Position numbers and translations under genes: made by a program
The notes under the pieces: generated by a model
What the model was told of the DNA's origin: nothing
What the model saw: the letters and a program-made list of their open reading frames with translations, nothing else
The model's database searches: none
Assembly (NCBI GenBank): GCA_009691025.1
Contig: SHWB01000018.1
Coordinates: 1 to 34,875, forward strand
DNA: 34,875 nucleotides
Reading direction: 5' to 3'
DNA from: Alphaproteobacteria bacterium
Lineage (GTDB): Bacteria > Pseudomonadota > Alphaproteobacteria > UBA6615
Part shown: positions 25,719 to 34,350 of the stretch, piece after piece
How the letters are laid out: each line of letters begins with the position of its first letter
Position numbering within the stretch: position 1 is the first letter of the stretch

Positions 25719-26783
25719 TCAGACTGCGTCCAGCACGGCCGCCGGCCGCACCTCGCCGACCGTCCGCCCCGCCTGGTTGGCGAGCGGCATGGTGAACCAG
25801 TCTGCAAGACGCGCCACGGCGGCGGCGTAGAAGGCGCCGAGGCGCCGCAGCACCGCCGCCATCGCCACTTCGGCGGCGCGCCTGGCACCGTCGTGAATCT
25901 TGATAGCCACGCCGAGTCCGAGCGCCGGCAGGATGGCGACATACATGCCCTCGGCGCCGCCCTTCAGCAGCACCTTGCCGTCGCCCGCGCGCATGCCCTC
26001 GGTGCAGAAGCTGCCGTCGCCCTCGACCATCTCCGGCCGCGCCGCCATCGCCGCCAGCAGGCGCCGCGCCGCCTTCGCGCGCGGTGCCGGCAGGCTATGG
26101 GGCGTCCCCAGCCGCGCCATGCCGACCGCGAGATTGCAGAGCAGCATGGCGATCACCGGCACCGAGCATCCGTCGAAGCCGCGCGGCGCGCTCGACAGGC
26201 CGTAGCCGCAGACCTGCTCGTAGGTGCCGAGGATGCGCTGCTGCACCGGATGCTCGGGACGCACATAGCCGGCTATTTTCTCGTCCCGGTGGACGGCGGT
26301 GGCGATCATGCCGGCATGCTTGCCCGAGCAATTGTTGTGGACCGCGGCCGGCTCGCCACCGGCGGCGAACAGCGTCCGCGCCGCCTCCGAGCTGGCCGGC
26401 ACCTGCCGGCCGCATTCAAGCGCCGCCACGCCGGGCCCAACCCTGTCGAGCCACGCCGTCACCGACGCGACATGGGCGGGCGTGCCGTGATGCGAGCCGC
26501 AGGCCAGCGCCAGCGCGGCATCGCCGAGGCCGAAGGCATCGGCCGCGCCGCTCTCAACCAGCGGCAGCGCCTGGATCGGCTTGATCGAGGAGCGCTGGCA
26601 GACCGGCATCGCGACATCTCCGAGGCCGAAGACGAGACGGCCGGCGGCGTCAACTACCGCGACGTCGCCACGATGGCGGCTCTCGACGAGGCCGCCGCGC
26701 GTCACCTCGACCAGCACCGGCGCATCGTCCGGCACGGCGGGCGCAGCGCCATGGTCGTGGCCGTGGTGGCGGTCGTTGGGCAT
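25719..26783 (-). CDS. Rhizobial-type (ReAV-like) L-asparaginase
   Basis: This encodes 354 residues. It belongs to the asparaginase family typified by the Rhizobium etli enzymes, unrelated to bacterial type I/II. The active-site motif QRSSIKPIQALPL holds the Ser-x-x-Lys pair; NNCSGKHAGM holds the Cys and Lys reported to bind zinc in that family, and DGCSVP holds the third zinc ligand. VLLKGGAEGMY carries the second active-site lysine. It hydrolyses asparagine to aspartate and ammonia in the cytoplasm. The ATG at 26783 gives a His-rich start (HHGHDHG) that could bind metal; a later start is possible since no clear ribosome-binding site is seen. It is divergent from the SpoU methyltransferase gene. 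Confidence 0.9.
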   Translation of the reverse strand: MPNDRHHGHDHGAAPAVPDDAPVLVEVTRGGLVESRHRGDVAVVDAAGRLVFGLGDVAMPVCQRSSIKPIQALPLVESGAADAFGLGDAALALACGSHHGTPAHVASVTAWLDRVGPGVAALECGRQVPASSEAARTLFAAGGEPAAVHNNCSGKHAGMIATAVHRDEKIAGYVRPEHPVQQRILGTYEQVCGYGLSSAPRGFDGCSVPVIAMLLCNLAVGMARLGTPHSLPAPRAKAARRLLAAMAARPEMVEGDGSFCTEGMRAGDGKVLLKGGAEGMYVAILPALGLGVAIKIHDGARRAAEVAMAAVLRRLGAFYAAAVARLADWFTMPLANQAGRTVGEVRPAAVLDAV

Positions 26784-26878
26784 CGCTGGAAGGTCGGTGG
26801 CCTGGGCGGGCGCCACCTTGCCTCGCCGCCGGGGGCCGTGCAAGGTGCGGCCGGATGGCACCGGGCGGCGCGTAAAGC

Positions 26879-27460
26879 ATGGCCGAATCCTCACGCATGC
26901 GCGGCTATTTCGGCATCGGCGTCGAGCGCATATCGAAGGCTATGAATGTCGGGGCCGTGATGCGCACCGCCCACGCCTTCGGCGCCAGCTTCCTGTTCAC
27001 GATAGCCGCCGATTATCGCCGCTCCGAGGGAGAGCGCGCCGACACCTCCGCGGCCACCGGCCACGTCCCGCTGCTCGAATTCCCCGATGTCGAATCGCTG
27101 CGGCTGCCGCGCGGCTGCGCGCTGGTCGGCATCGAGCTGCTGGACGAGGCGCACGAGATGCCGAGCTTCCGCCATCCGCTGCAGGCGGCCTATGTGCTCG
27201 GCCCGGAGCGAGGCTCGCTGTCGCCGGCGCTGGTCGCGCGCTGCGAGCATGTCGTCAAGATTCCGACAAAATTCTGCGTCAACGTCTCGGTCGCCGCGGC
27301 GATCGTGATGTACGATCGGACCCTGACGCTCGGCCGGCACCTGCCGCGGCCGGTGGGCACAGGCGGTCCCGTCACCATGCCCGCGCCGCACCGCTACGGC
27401 GCACCGGTCATGCGCCGGCGCGCGCGCTCGCCGAAGGAGACCGGATCGTCCGGCCGATGA
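26879..27460 (+). CDS. SpoU/TrmH-family RNA 2'-O-methyltransferase
   Basis: This encodes 193 residues of the SPOUT class. The three conserved motifs are present: motif 1 NVGAVMRTAHAFGA (about 23-36) with the catalytic arginine, motif 2 YVLGPERGSLSP near 103, and motif 3 KIPTKFCVNVSVAAAIVMYD near 123-142. The trefoil-knot fold binds SAM. Many members methylate tRNA ribose; the target base here is unknown. The protein has a basic, disordered C-terminal tail. Its stop TGA overlaps the ATG of the next gene (ATGA), so the three genes 26879-28601 are probably coupled. Confidence 0.9.
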   Translation: MAESSRMRGYFGIGVERISKAMNVGAVMRTAHAFGASFLFTIAADYRRSEGERADTSAATGHVPLLEFPDVESLRLPRGCALVGIELLDEAHEMPSFRHPLQAAYVLGPERGSLSPALVARCEHVVKIPTKFCVNVSVAAAIVMYDRTLTLGRHLPRPVGTGGPVTMPAPHRYGAPVMRRRARSPKETGSSGR

Positions 27461-28017
27461 CGCGATTTTCCCTGATCGTCGCTCTTGCTGCCGGGCTCGC
27501 GGCGCCGCTGCCGGCGCTGGCGGAGGATTGCCCGGCAACGCCCGAATACGGTACCGACGGCCCCGTCGTGGTCGCCCAGAACGGGCTGTGGAAGGCCTAT
27601 ATCCTCGGCGAAGGGCAGAAGCGCTACTGCTACGTCGCGGCGCGCCCGCCCGGCGACGGCGAGAGCACCGCCCTGCTGGTCTGGCACGCGCCGTTCTGGC
27701 GGCAATACGACATGGTCCAGGTCGACCTCGCTCGTACGGCCGATACGCGACCGCTCGGCCTGACCGTGGATGGCCGGCGCTGGCCGCTCTACGGCGGTAC
27801 CTGCACCGCGTGGTCCTATGGCCGCGATCAGGCCACCATCGCCGGCGCCCTGATGGCTGGCCAGGTAGCGAAGGTGACGGTGTCGTTTCCCGACGAACCC
27901 GACACCGCGCCGGCATCCGACCTTTATCCGCTGGAGGGGTTCCGCGAGGCCTATGCGGCCATGGACGCCGAATGCAAGCATGTCTCAGCCCTGCCCGACG
28001 GCGTGCCGGCGCAATGA
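27457..28017 (+). CDS. IalB-like secreted protein, paralogue 1
   Basis: This encodes 186 residues from ATG 27457. A Sec signal peptide (LIVALAAGLAAPLPALA, cleavage before EDC) precedes a periplasmic domain of about 165 residues. The features WKAYILGEG, RYCYVAARPPG, VDGRRWPLYGG, TAWSYGRDQATIAGALMAGQ and the final DAECKH match, from memory, the pattern of proteins annotated as invasion-associated locus B (IalB) family. The role of these proteins in free-living bacteria is not established. It has four cysteines likely to form disulfides. It is in an ATGA overlap with both neighbours and is a clear homologue of the next protein. Confidence 0.78.
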   Translation: MTRFSLIVALAAGLAAPLPALAEDCPATPEYGTDGPVVVAQNGLWKAYILGEGQKRYCYVAARPPGDGESTALLVWHAPFWRQYDMVQVDLARTADTRPLGLTVDGRRWPLYGGTCTAWSYGRDQATIAGALMAGQVAKVTVSFPDEPDTAPASDLYPLEGFREAYAAMDAECKHVSALPDGVPAQ

Positions 28018-28601
28018 AAGCAAACATAGGCTTGGCAAGGATGGCGAGCGTGGGCTATGTCGCAAGGATGCTTTCCGGAGCGCACCAACCGCGACGCGTC
28101 CTTTATACGGCCATCCTGCTAGCTTTAGTTGCCACGCTCGCCACCCCCCTTCCGGCCACCGCGCAGGATTCGCATCAGCTCGGCAAGTTCTCCGACTGGG
28201 TCTCCTATGTGCGCGGAGACGGCAAGAGCCGCTACTGCTACATCGTCAGCGGCCCGCAGGCGGCGAGTCTCGGCTCGCGCCGCAGCGATATCTTCGTTCT
28301 GATCTGGCATCGCCCGGGCGACAAGCAGTTCGACGTGGTGCAGACGGATATCGGCTACACCTTCAAGGACGGCGAGCCGGTGAGCGCCGAAATAGACGGC
28401 AAGAAGTGGCAGTTGTTCACGCGCGAGGGCACGGCGTGGTCCTACGATCAGGACCAGGCCGCCATCATCGAGGCAATGCGCAAGGGCAAGCGACTGACGA
28501 TCAAGGGCGTCTCCAACCGCGGCAATCCGACGACCGACGTCTACTCGCTGTCCGGCGTTATCACCGCCCATAACGCCATCAACAAGGCCTGTCCGCGCTG
28601 A
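28014..28601 (+). CDS. IalB-like secreted protein, paralogue 2
   Basis: This encodes 195 residues from ATG 28014, which overlaps the previous stop as ATGA; ATG 28041 is an alternative. The signal segment LYTAILLALVATLATPLPATA precedes the mature domain. Shared order with paralogue 1: WVSYVRGDGKSRYCYIVSGP, FDVVQTDIGY, IDGKKWQLFTREGTAWSYDQ, IIEAMRKGKRLTIKG and YSLSGVITAHNAINKACPR. It has only two cysteines, in RYCYI and at the C-terminus, so one disulfide instead of two. The match to IalB-family consensus is closer than that of paralogue 1. Function beyond secretion is unknown. Confidence 0.8.
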   Translation: MKANIGLARMASVGYVARMLSGAHQPRRVLYTAILLALVATLATPLPATAQDSHQLGKFSDWVSYVRGDGKSRYCYIVSGPQAASLGSRRSDIFVLIWHRPGDKQFDVVQTDIGYTFKDGEPVSAEIDGKKWQLFTREGTAWSYDQDQAAIIEAMRKGKRLTIKGVSNRGNPTTDVYSLSGVITAHNAINKACPR

Positions 28602-28620
28602 GCTTGCCCGACGGGCAGGC
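28602..28620 (+). terminator. Possible weak hairpin terminator
   Basis: An 8-base stem, gcttgccc with gggcaggc, encloses a three-base loop directly after the stop of the second IalB-like gene. There is one G-T wobble and no T-run after it, so termination is doubtful; it may instead separate the IalB unit from rlmN. Confidence 0.3.
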
Positions 28621-28639
28621 GCGGCGCATATAGCCGGCC

Positions 28640-29770
28640 ATGAGCGCCCCCGCCGCCATGCCCGCTGCGCCGAACCTTGCCGGCGACGGCCGCACCGATC
28701 TGGTCGGTTACGACCTCGCGGCCCTGACGGCGCTGTTCGTCGAGCTCGGCGAGCCGGCCTTCCGCGCCCGCCAGCTCTACCGCTGGATCTACAATCGCGG
28801 TGCCACCGATTTCGCGGCGATGAGCGACCTCGCCAAGCCGCTGCGCGATCTGCTCGCGGCGCGTTTCCGTGTCGGACGGCCAGGCGCCACCTCCGTACTC
28901 GAATCCTTCGACGGCACGACCAAGTGGCTGCTGCGCCTCACCGACGGCAACGAAGTCGAGTGCGTGCACATTCCCGAGACCGACCGCGGCGCGTTGTGCG
29001 TGTCGAGCCAAGTCGGCTGCACGCTGTCGTGCAAATTCTGCCATACCGGCACGCAGCGGCTGGTGCGCAACCTGACGGCCGCCGAGATACTCGGACAGGT
29101 GATGCTGGCGCGCGACCGCTTCGGCGAATGGCCGTCGCCGGTCGAGGGGCGCCGCATCACCAACATCGTCATGATGGGCATGGGCGAGCCGCTCTACAAC
29201 TGGGACAATATCGCCGCGGCGCTGCGCCTCGCCATGGATGGCGAAGGCATCGCCATCTCGCGCCGCCGCATCACCCTGTCGACTGCGGGCGTCGCGCCGA
29301 TGATCCGGCGCTGTGGCGAGGAGCTGGGCGTGAACCTGGCGATCTCTCTGCACGCCGTCACCGACGAGTTGCGCGACGTTCTGGTACCGCTCAATCGCAA
29401 ATACCCCATCGCCGAACTGCTGGCCGCCTGCCGCGGCTATCCCGGCCTGCGCAACGCGCGGCGCATCACCTTCGAGTACGTGATGCTGAAGGGCGTTAAC
29501 GACAGCGCGGACGAGGCGCGCGAACTGGTGCGGCTGATCGCCGGCATTCCGGCCAAGGTCAACCTCATCCCGTTCAATCCGTGGCCCGGCGCGCCTTACG
29601 AGCGCTCCGACGACGACACCATCGAGCGCTTCGCCGAGATCGTGCGCCGCGCCGGCTACCCCTCGCCCGTGCGCACGCCGCGCGGCGAGGACATCATGGC
29701 GGCCTGCGGCCAGCTGAAAAGCGCGTCGGAAAAGATGCGCCGTGGCGCCACGGCTGCGCCGCCCGCCTAG
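28640..29770 (+). CDS. rlmN: Dual-specificity 23S rRNA / tRNA adenine-C2 methyltransferase RlmN
   Basis: This encodes 376 residues, normal for RlmN. It is a radical-SAM enzyme that makes 2-methyladenosine at position 2503 of 23S rRNA and position 37 of some tRNAs. The iron-sulfur motif is [12 protein letters not shown] (CX3CX2C, about residues 130-141). The SAM-binding [13 protein letters not shown], the STAGVAPMI region and the C-terminal [12 protein letters not shown] with the resolving cysteine are present. The N-terminal HhH-like accessory domain includes [13 protein letters not shown]. The ATG at 28640 has only a weak ribosome-binding site. Confidence 0.96.
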   Translation: MSAPAAMPAAPNLAGDGRTDLVGYDLAALTALFVELGEPAFRARQLYRWIYNRGATDFAAMSDLAKPLRDLLAARFRVGRPGATSVLESFDGTTKWLLRLTDGNEVECVHIPETDRGALCVSSQVGCTLSCKFCHTGTQRLVRNLTAAEILGQVMLARDRFGEWPSPVEGRRITNIVMMGMGEPLYNWDNIAAALRLAMDGEGIAISRRRITLSTAGVAPMIRRCGEELGVNLAISLHAVTDELRDVLVPLNRKYPIAELLAACRGYPGLRNARRITFEYVMLKGVNDSADEARELVRLIAGIPAKVNLIPFNPWPGAPYERSDDDTIERFAEIVRRAGYPSPVRTPRGEDIMAACGQLKSASEKMRRGATAAPPA

Positions 29771-29843
29771 GCGGTCGATGGCGGCAGAGAAGATGCTAGA
29801 CTGTGCCGCGAGCGACACCGCACCTCGCCGGGAGCCGGTGCCG

Positions 29844-30170
29844 ATGCTCTATGTCGTGCGCGATTCCAGCGGCGCCATCGCCTCCGTGCACCGCGGCGCG
29901 GTCGACGGCGCCGAGCCGGTGGCCGGCGACGACCCGGCGCTGGCGGCCTTTCTCACCGGCGACGACAGCGACGAGGCCACGCGGGTCCGCGCCGAACTCA
30001 CCCGCAGCGACGCCAAGATCGTCAGCGCCTTCGAGGATGTGGTGCGCGTGATGATCGCGCGGCGTGTGCTGCTGATCACCGACCTGCCCGACGCCGCGCG
30101 CCAGAAGCTCTGTGCCCGCGACGAACTGCGCAAGCAGCTGCGCAACCTGTCGGGGCTGCCGGAGGGGTGA
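29844..30170 (+). CDS. Small conserved protein of unknown function
   Basis: This encodes 108 residues from ATG 29844, preceded by GGGAG. The start MLYVVRDSSGAIASVHRGA suggests a beta hairpin, followed by an acidic segment and a helical part with RSDAKIVSAFEDVVRVMIAR, LLITDLPDAARQKLCARD and a C-terminal LSGLPEG. From memory it resembles small proteobacterial proteins sometimes labelled 'tryptophan synthase subunit beta like', a name with no experimental meaning. It has no membrane segment or signal peptide. It lies 73 bases after rlmN and converges on the rhodanese gene. A longer frame from 29742 exists but lacks support. Confidence 0.72.
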   Translation: MLYVVRDSSGAIASVHRGAVDGAEPVAGDDPALAAFLTGDDSDEATRVRAELTRSDAKIVSAFEDVVRVMIARRVLLITDLPDAARQKLCARDELRKQLRNLSGLPEG

Positions 30171-30186
30171 CGGCACGAGGCGGCGC

Positions 30187-31026
30187 CTATTTCTCGATCG
30201 GCACACCCACCACCGAACCGTATTCGGTCCACGAGCCGTCGTAGCTGCGCACGTTCTTCCAGCCGAGGAGCTGCGTCATGGCGAAATAGACCAGCGTGGC
30301 GCGGTGCGACAGGCGACAGTAGGAGACCACATCCTTGTCGGGCCCGGCGCCAGCCGCTCGCAGCAGACGCTCCAGCGTCGCCGGATCCTTGAACGAGGTG
30401 TCCTCCCCGAGGAGGTCGCCGAAGTAGAGGTGCTTCGCACCCGGGATATGACCGGCGCGCTCGGCTCCTACATCGGGATTGCCCGGCATGTTGACGCGCT
30501 CGCCGCGGTACTCCTCGGGCGAGCGGTGGTCGATCAGCGCAAGGCCCTTGCCGACGCGCGGCAGGTCGGCGAGCAGGTCGACGAGGCGCTTGCGCATGGC
30601 GTCGTTGCGGGCGGAAGGTGGCGTGTATGTCGCAGGCTTCACGACCGTCTTCTCGGTCGTCCACGGCCGCTTCTCCTTCATCCATCGCACCCGCCCACCA
30701 TCGAGCACGCGCGCGTCGCGATGGCCCATATAGGCGAACACCCACCAGCCATAGGTGCCGAACTGCACCGGGTCGCCATAGAACACCACCGTGGTGTCGT
30801 CCGAAATGCCGGCGGCGGCACAGCGGCGGGAGAATTCCTCCGGCGTCGGGAAGTCGCGCATAGTCGGGTCCCACAGCCAGTCCTTCCAGAACCGGCCTAG
30901 CGCGCCGGGGATGTGGCCTTCTTCCCAGGCGGAGGTGCCGTGGTAGTCGACCTCGACGATGCGGATTTTCGGATCGCCGAGGCGCTGCTGCAGCCAGTCG
31001 GGAGAAACGAGGCGGTCTGTCTGCAC
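30187..31026 (-). CDS. Thiosulfate/3-mercaptopyruvate sulfurtransferase (two rhodanese domains)
   Basis: This encodes 279 residues with the two-domain rhodanese layout. The N-terminal inactive domain runs from about 5 to 125 (IRIVEVDYHGTSAWEEGHIPG) and the C-terminal catalytic domain from about 155 to 275 (ALIDHRSPEEYRGE, GHIPGAKHLYFGD). The active-site loop SYCRLSHRA has the persulfide-forming cysteine. CRxGxR-type loops favour thiosulfate; CRLSHR is a less usual variant, so donor preference is uncertain. It has no signal peptide. The start is GTG 31026 after GGAGGA. It is divergent from the dehydrogenase gene at 31126. Confidence 0.9.
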   Translation of the reverse strand: MQTDRLVSPDWLQQRLGDPKIRIVEVDYHGTSAWEEGHIPGALGRFWKDWLWDPTMRDFPTPEEFSRRCAAAGISDDTTVVFYGDPVQFGTYGWWVFAYMGHRDARVLDGGRVRWMKEKRPWTTEKTVVKPATYTPPSARNDAMRKRLVDLLADLPRVGKGLALIDHRSPEEYRGERVNMPGNPDVGAERAGHIPGAKHLYFGDLLGEDTSFKDPATLERLLRAAGAGPDKDVVSYCRLSHRATLVYFAMTQLLGWKNVRSYDGSWTEYGSVVGVPIEK

Positions 31027-31125
31027 GTTGGCATCCTCCGGGGCGCGGGATCATTGTATCGTTGCCGCCTTCGTACCGCGCCATCCATGCCGTCGACAAC
31101 GCCGCGCGGGCAGAGGGAGCAGGCC

Positions 31126-32013
31126 ATGAGCGCAACCATCGCCATTCTCGGCACCGGAGACATGGGCAGCGGCGTCGGGCGCGACCTCGCCGCCCGCGGC
31201 TTACGAGTCGTCACCGCTCTGTCCGGCCGCGGCGCGGCCTCGCGCCTTCGGGCCGAGGCCGCCGGCATCGCCGATGCCGGCACGCTGGCCGATGCCGTCG
31301 CCGCCTGCGACGTGCTGCTGTCGATCCTGCCGCCCTCCGCCGCGCCGGGCTTCGCCGCCGAAGTCGCCGCGGCCATGCGCGCGACGGGAATGCGGCCGGT
31401 CTTCGTCGACTGCAATGCCGTGGCGCCGGCGACGATGCGCGCGCTCGCCGCCACCGTCGGCGCCGCCGGGGCCGCGGTCGCCGATGTCGGCATCGTCGGC
31501 GCCCCGCCGGGCCGGGCCGATGCGCCGCGCTTCTATGCCAGCGGTCCCGCCGCCGCGCTCGAGGCCGTCGCGGCGCTGGCCGGGCCGAACCTGCTGGTCC
31601 GCGAGTTGGGCCCAGAGATCGGCCGCGCCTCGGCCCTCAAGATGACCTATGCCGCCATCACCAAGGGCACCACGGCCCTGCACGCCGCCGCCCTGCTCGT
31701 CGCGCTGCGCGAGGGGCTGCTAGGCGAACTCGGCAGCGAATTGTCGGAAAGCCGCCCGGTCGCCTGGCAGGAGATGGCGCGCGCCATCCCGCGCCTCGGT
31801 ACGGTTGCCGACCGCTGGGCGGGCGAGATGACGGAGATCGCCGCGACCTTCGCCGCCGCCGGCCTGACGCCGCTGCTGCACCGGGGCGCCCATGACGTGT
31901 TCGCGCTGCTCGCGGGCAGCGCACTGGCCGCCGAGCCGGCCGGCGGTCGCAACTCCGCCCGCACGCTGGAGGAAACGCTGGCGGCGTTTTCCGAGGCGGT
32001 GGATGCGGGCTGA
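31126..32013 (+). CDS. NAD(P)-dependent dehydrogenase of the 6PGDH/HIBADH superfamily with DUF1932-like domain
   Basis: This encodes 295 residues from ATG 31126 after GAGGGAG. The Rossmann motif is ILGTGDMGSGVGRDLAARG; the substrate-loop region DVGIVGAPPGRADAPRFYASG replaces the DAPVSGG motif typical of beta-hydroxyacid dehydrogenases. ALKMTYAAITKGTTALHAAAL carries the catalytic lysine position. The all-helical C-terminal part is like DUF1932 domains. The substrate is unknown. The frame is open upstream to 30913, but that region is antisense to the rhodanese gene. Confidence 0.86.
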   Translation: MSATIAILGTGDMGSGVGRDLAARGLRVVTALSGRGAASRLRAEAAGIADAGTLADAVAACDVLLSILPPSAAPGFAAEVAAAMRATGMRPVFVDCNAVAPATMRALAATVGAAGAAVADVGIVGAPPGRADAPRFYASGPAAALEAVAALAGPNLLVRELGPEIGRASALKMTYAAITKGTTALHAAALLVALREGLLGELGSELSESRPVAWQEMARAIPRLGTVADRWAGEMTEIAATFAAAGLTPLLHRGAHDVFALLAGSALAAEPAGGRNSARTLEETLAAFSEAVDAG

Positions 32014-32024
32014 AGACAGCCTGA

Positions 32025-32564
32025 TCAGTAGCGCCGCACCGACAGGCGGCCGCGCGCCGGGCCGCAGCTGCGGCAGTAGCAGTCCGAAGCCCGCCGCTTG
32101 GGCTTGCGCACGAAATGGTGCTCGGCGCCGCAATGGGCGCAGACCCAGGTGACGACGGCATGGGCGGCGCGCGACAGATAGGGCAGGTCGTGCCGCACCT
32201 CGGCCGGTTCGCCCAGCAGCGCCATCACTTCGCGCCATTTGGCGCCGTGGCGGCAACGCCGCCCGGTGGCGAGGTCGGCGATGAGATGGGCGCATTCGTG
32301 CAGGAAAGTCGAGTCGCGGTCGGCTTCGCGCCCGGGCGCCAGCAGCGCGGCGTTGAGCACGACGCGCCGCTCGTCGGTATAGGCGCAGCCGGCCAGCGTC
32401 TTGGCGCGGCGGGAAATCTCGACACCGCCGCCTATCGTATCGAGGAAGGCGGGGCCGATCTGCGCCGCGCGCCGCAACCGTCCTAGCAAATCCCAGCGTT
32501 CGGCGACCTCGCCGACGGTGCCAAGCCGCGGGCCGCGGCGGATGTAGCCGTCAATGCCGGTCAA
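32025..32564 (-). CDS. SprT-like zinc metalloprotein
   Basis: This encodes 179 residues. The zinc-binding motif HECAHLIADLATG (about residues 88-100) is the HExxH of SprT-like proteins, and a further His in RHGAKWREVM fits the third ligand. The C-terminus has a zinc ribbon: VCAHCGAEHH and CYCRSCG. Eukaryotic SPRTN degrades DNA-protein crosslinks; the role of bacterial SprT members is not settled. The start is TTG 32564 after GGAGAG, and the gene overlaps the end of the upstream thioesterase gene by 14 bases, indicating co-expression. Confidence 0.88.
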   Translation of the reverse strand: MTGIDGYIRRGPRLGTVGEVAERWDLLGRLRRAAQIGPAFLDTIGGGVEISRRAKTLAGCAYTDERRVVLNAALLAPGREADRDSTFLHECAHLIADLATGRRCRHGAKWREVMALLGEPAEVRHDLPYLSRAAHAVVTWVCAHCGAEHHFVRKPKRRASDCYCRSCGPARGRLSVRRY

Positions 32565-33051
32565 GGGAGACTCTCCGCCCGGCCTGGGGCGTCGGCGGCA
32601 GGCGGTCGTGGGCTTCCTTGACGCGGGCGAGCAGCGCCTGCACCGCTTCGGGCAGCGGCGCCGAGCGGCGGTGCGTCATGTCAACATGCAGCGACATCAA
32701 CTCGTTGGTCGCGGCGAGGAACCCCTCCTCCGCATGATGCATGAGGTGGATGTAGCGGATGCGCTTGGCGTCGAAATCGATCAGGCGCGTGGTGAAGGCC
32801 AGCGGCGCGCCGACATGCACCTCGCGCTCATAGGTAACATGGGCCTCCAATGTGAAGGTCGAGCAGTTGTTCCGGCGCAGATAAGATTCGCCGATGCCCA
32901 GCCAGTCGAAGAAGGCGTCCGTGGCGTGGTCGAAGGCCAACACGTAAAAGGCCACGTTCATGTGGCCGTTGTAATCGATCCATTCCGGCCTGACGGCCTC
33001 GCGGAACAATGCGAGCGGCGCCGGGATGTCGTCCGACTCGGGAAGCGCCAT
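32551..33051 (-). CDS. Hotdog-fold acyl-CoA thioesterase
   Basis: This encodes 166 residues from ATG 33051. The 4HBT-type active-site stretch is RPEWIDYNGHMNVAFYVLAF (the Asp-Tyr-x-x-His-Met core near residue 25), followed by FTLEAHVTYEREVHVGAPL, RYIHLMHH and ELMSLHVDMTHRR. The pattern with LHVD resembles betainyl-CoA thioesterase and the thioesterase domain of carnitine dehydrogenases, but no carnitine gene is near. The predicted product hydrolyses an acyl-CoA. The neighbouring genes do not show the substrate. Confidence 0.85.
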   Translation of the reverse strand: MALPESDDIPAPLALFREAVRPEWIDYNGHMNVAFYVLAFDHATDAFFDWLGIGESYLRRNNCSTFTLEAHVTYEREVHVGAPLAFTTRLIDFDAKRIRYIHLMHHAEEGFLAATNELMSLHVDMTHRRSAPLPEAVQALLARVKEAHDRLPPTPQAGRRVSLDRH

Positions 33052-33183
33052 GCGGCGAGAATAGCCGCCCCCGGCCGCGTCGCAACCGTCGGTCGCATGC
33101 CTGCCCGAACGGCGCGAACAGTGGACGGCCCACGGCCCCTCCCCTAGCATCCCCGCGACAATCCGCCGGACAGGGAGAAAGTA

Positions 33184-33906
33184 ATGGTCGATCCGAACAA
33201 TGCCGCGGGCGCGCTACCCGGCGACCCGCGCTACGGGCTCAACGAGGCCCAGCTCGCCGCCTATTACCGTAACAAGGCGCCGAGCTGGCTGATAGTCGGC
33301 CGGCTGGGCGAGAACGGCATCGCGCGGCGCGAGAAGGCCATGCCGCCGCACATCGTCTATCTGCGCACCAATACCTCGCGCATCCGCTTCGCCGGCCCGA
33401 TGTTCAGCGACGACGGCAAGACGCCGCGGGGCTCGCTGACCCTGCTCGACGCGCCGGATCGCGCCACGGCCAAGGCCTACATCGACAACGAGCCGTACAA
33501 TCTGGGCGGCGCCTTCGGCACGGTCGACATCACCCGCTGGTCATCCTCGATGGAGGTCCGCCAGCTCGACTACCTGACCACCGAGGGCTGGGAGCAGTGG
33601 GCCATCACCGCCATCGACGGCCCCGATGCCCCGGCGCGGCGCAAGGCCGTCGCCGAGGCGCATCACAAGTTCCAGGCCAGCGTGATGTCCCACTACGTCG
33701 CGCGCGGCCCGCTGCAGTCCGACGACGGCAGCCGCACGCTCGGCTCGTTCATGATCGTCGAGTTTCCCAACCGCGCCGCAGTCGACGACTTATGGGCAAA
33801 AGAGCCGCTAAATACCGGCGGCGTCTTCAAGGACGTGACGATCGATCGCTGGCGCTTCGGCAGTGCCGTCGGCGTGCCGGCAAAGAAGGCGGCAGCCGCG
33901 GAGTAG
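33184..33906 (+). CDS. Tandem YciI-like domain protein
   Basis: This encodes 240 residues from ATG 33184 after AGGGAG. Two copies of a YciI-like alpha+beta domain are visible: residues about 34-120 (SWLIVGRLG, PPHIVYLRTN, RFAGPMFSDDG, GGAFGTVDITRW) and about 138-228 (EQWAITAIDG, EAHHKFQASV, VARGPLQSDDG, GGVFKDVTIDRW). Each half keeps the central His (PPH and EAHH) and the GP-loop. YciI domains form a dimeric barrel; the tandem form would make the dimer within one chain. Their chemistry is poorly known. It is divergent from the thioesterase gene. Confidence 0.85.
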   Translation: MVDPNNAAGALPGDPRYGLNEAQLAAYYRNKAPSWLIVGRLGENGIARREKAMPPHIVYLRTNTSRIRFAGPMFSDDGKTPRGSLTLLDAPDRATAKAYIDNEPYNLGGAFGTVDITRWSSSMEVRQLDYLTTEGWEQWAITAIDGPDAPARRKAVAEAHHKFQASVMSHYVARGPLQSDDGSRTLGSFMIVEFPNRAAVDDLWAKEPLNTGGVFKDVTIDRWRFGSAVGVPAKKAAAAE

Positions 33907-33930
33907 CGGCCGGGTGGCGTCGGCGCGCGC

Positions 33931-34350
33931 CTAGCGCGTCGGCGTAACCTTCAGCAGGCGGACCTCGAAGACCAGCGTCGCATCCGGCGGGATCGGGCCG
34001 GCGCCACGGCGGCCATAGCCCATTTCAGGCGGGATGGTCAGCTTGCGCACGCCGCCCTCGCGCATGCCCGCCACGCCCTCGTCCCAGCCCCGGATGACCT
34101 GGCCGCGGCCAATAGCGAACCGGAACGGCCGGCCGGAGTCGAGCGAGCTGTCGAACTTCGTGCCATCGGTCAGCCAGCCGGTGTAATGCACCTCGACCAT
34201 GTCGGAGAGCGTCGCCGTGCGGCCTTCGCCCTGACGGATATCGACGATGCCCAGCTCCGCGCCGGCGGCGCCCTCGCTCACGCCCAATCCCCCCGAAATG
34301 ATGAACAGCAGGGAGATAAAGACCCGCCGGGTGAAAATCCGTATCCTCAT
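33931..34350 (-). CDS. Secreted FKBP-type peptidyl-prolyl isomerase
   Basis: This encodes 139 residues from ATG 34350, which overlaps the stop of the upstream gene as ATGA. The signal peptide [20 protein letters not shown] is followed by a single FKBP domain: [53 protein letters not shown] and the C-terminal [12 protein letters not shown]. The active-site residues Tyr, Phe, Asp, Val-Ile, Trp and Tyr of the FKBP pocket can all be matched. It should speed prolyl isomerisation of proteins in the periplasm. Confidence 0.92.
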   Translation of the reverse strand: MRIRIFTRRVFISLLFIISGGLGVSEGAAGAELGIVDIRQGEGRTATLSDMVEVHYTGWLTDGTKFDSSLDSGRPFRFAIGRGQVIRGWDEGVAGMREGGVRKLTIPPEMGYGRRGAGPIPPDATLVFEVRLLKVTPTR

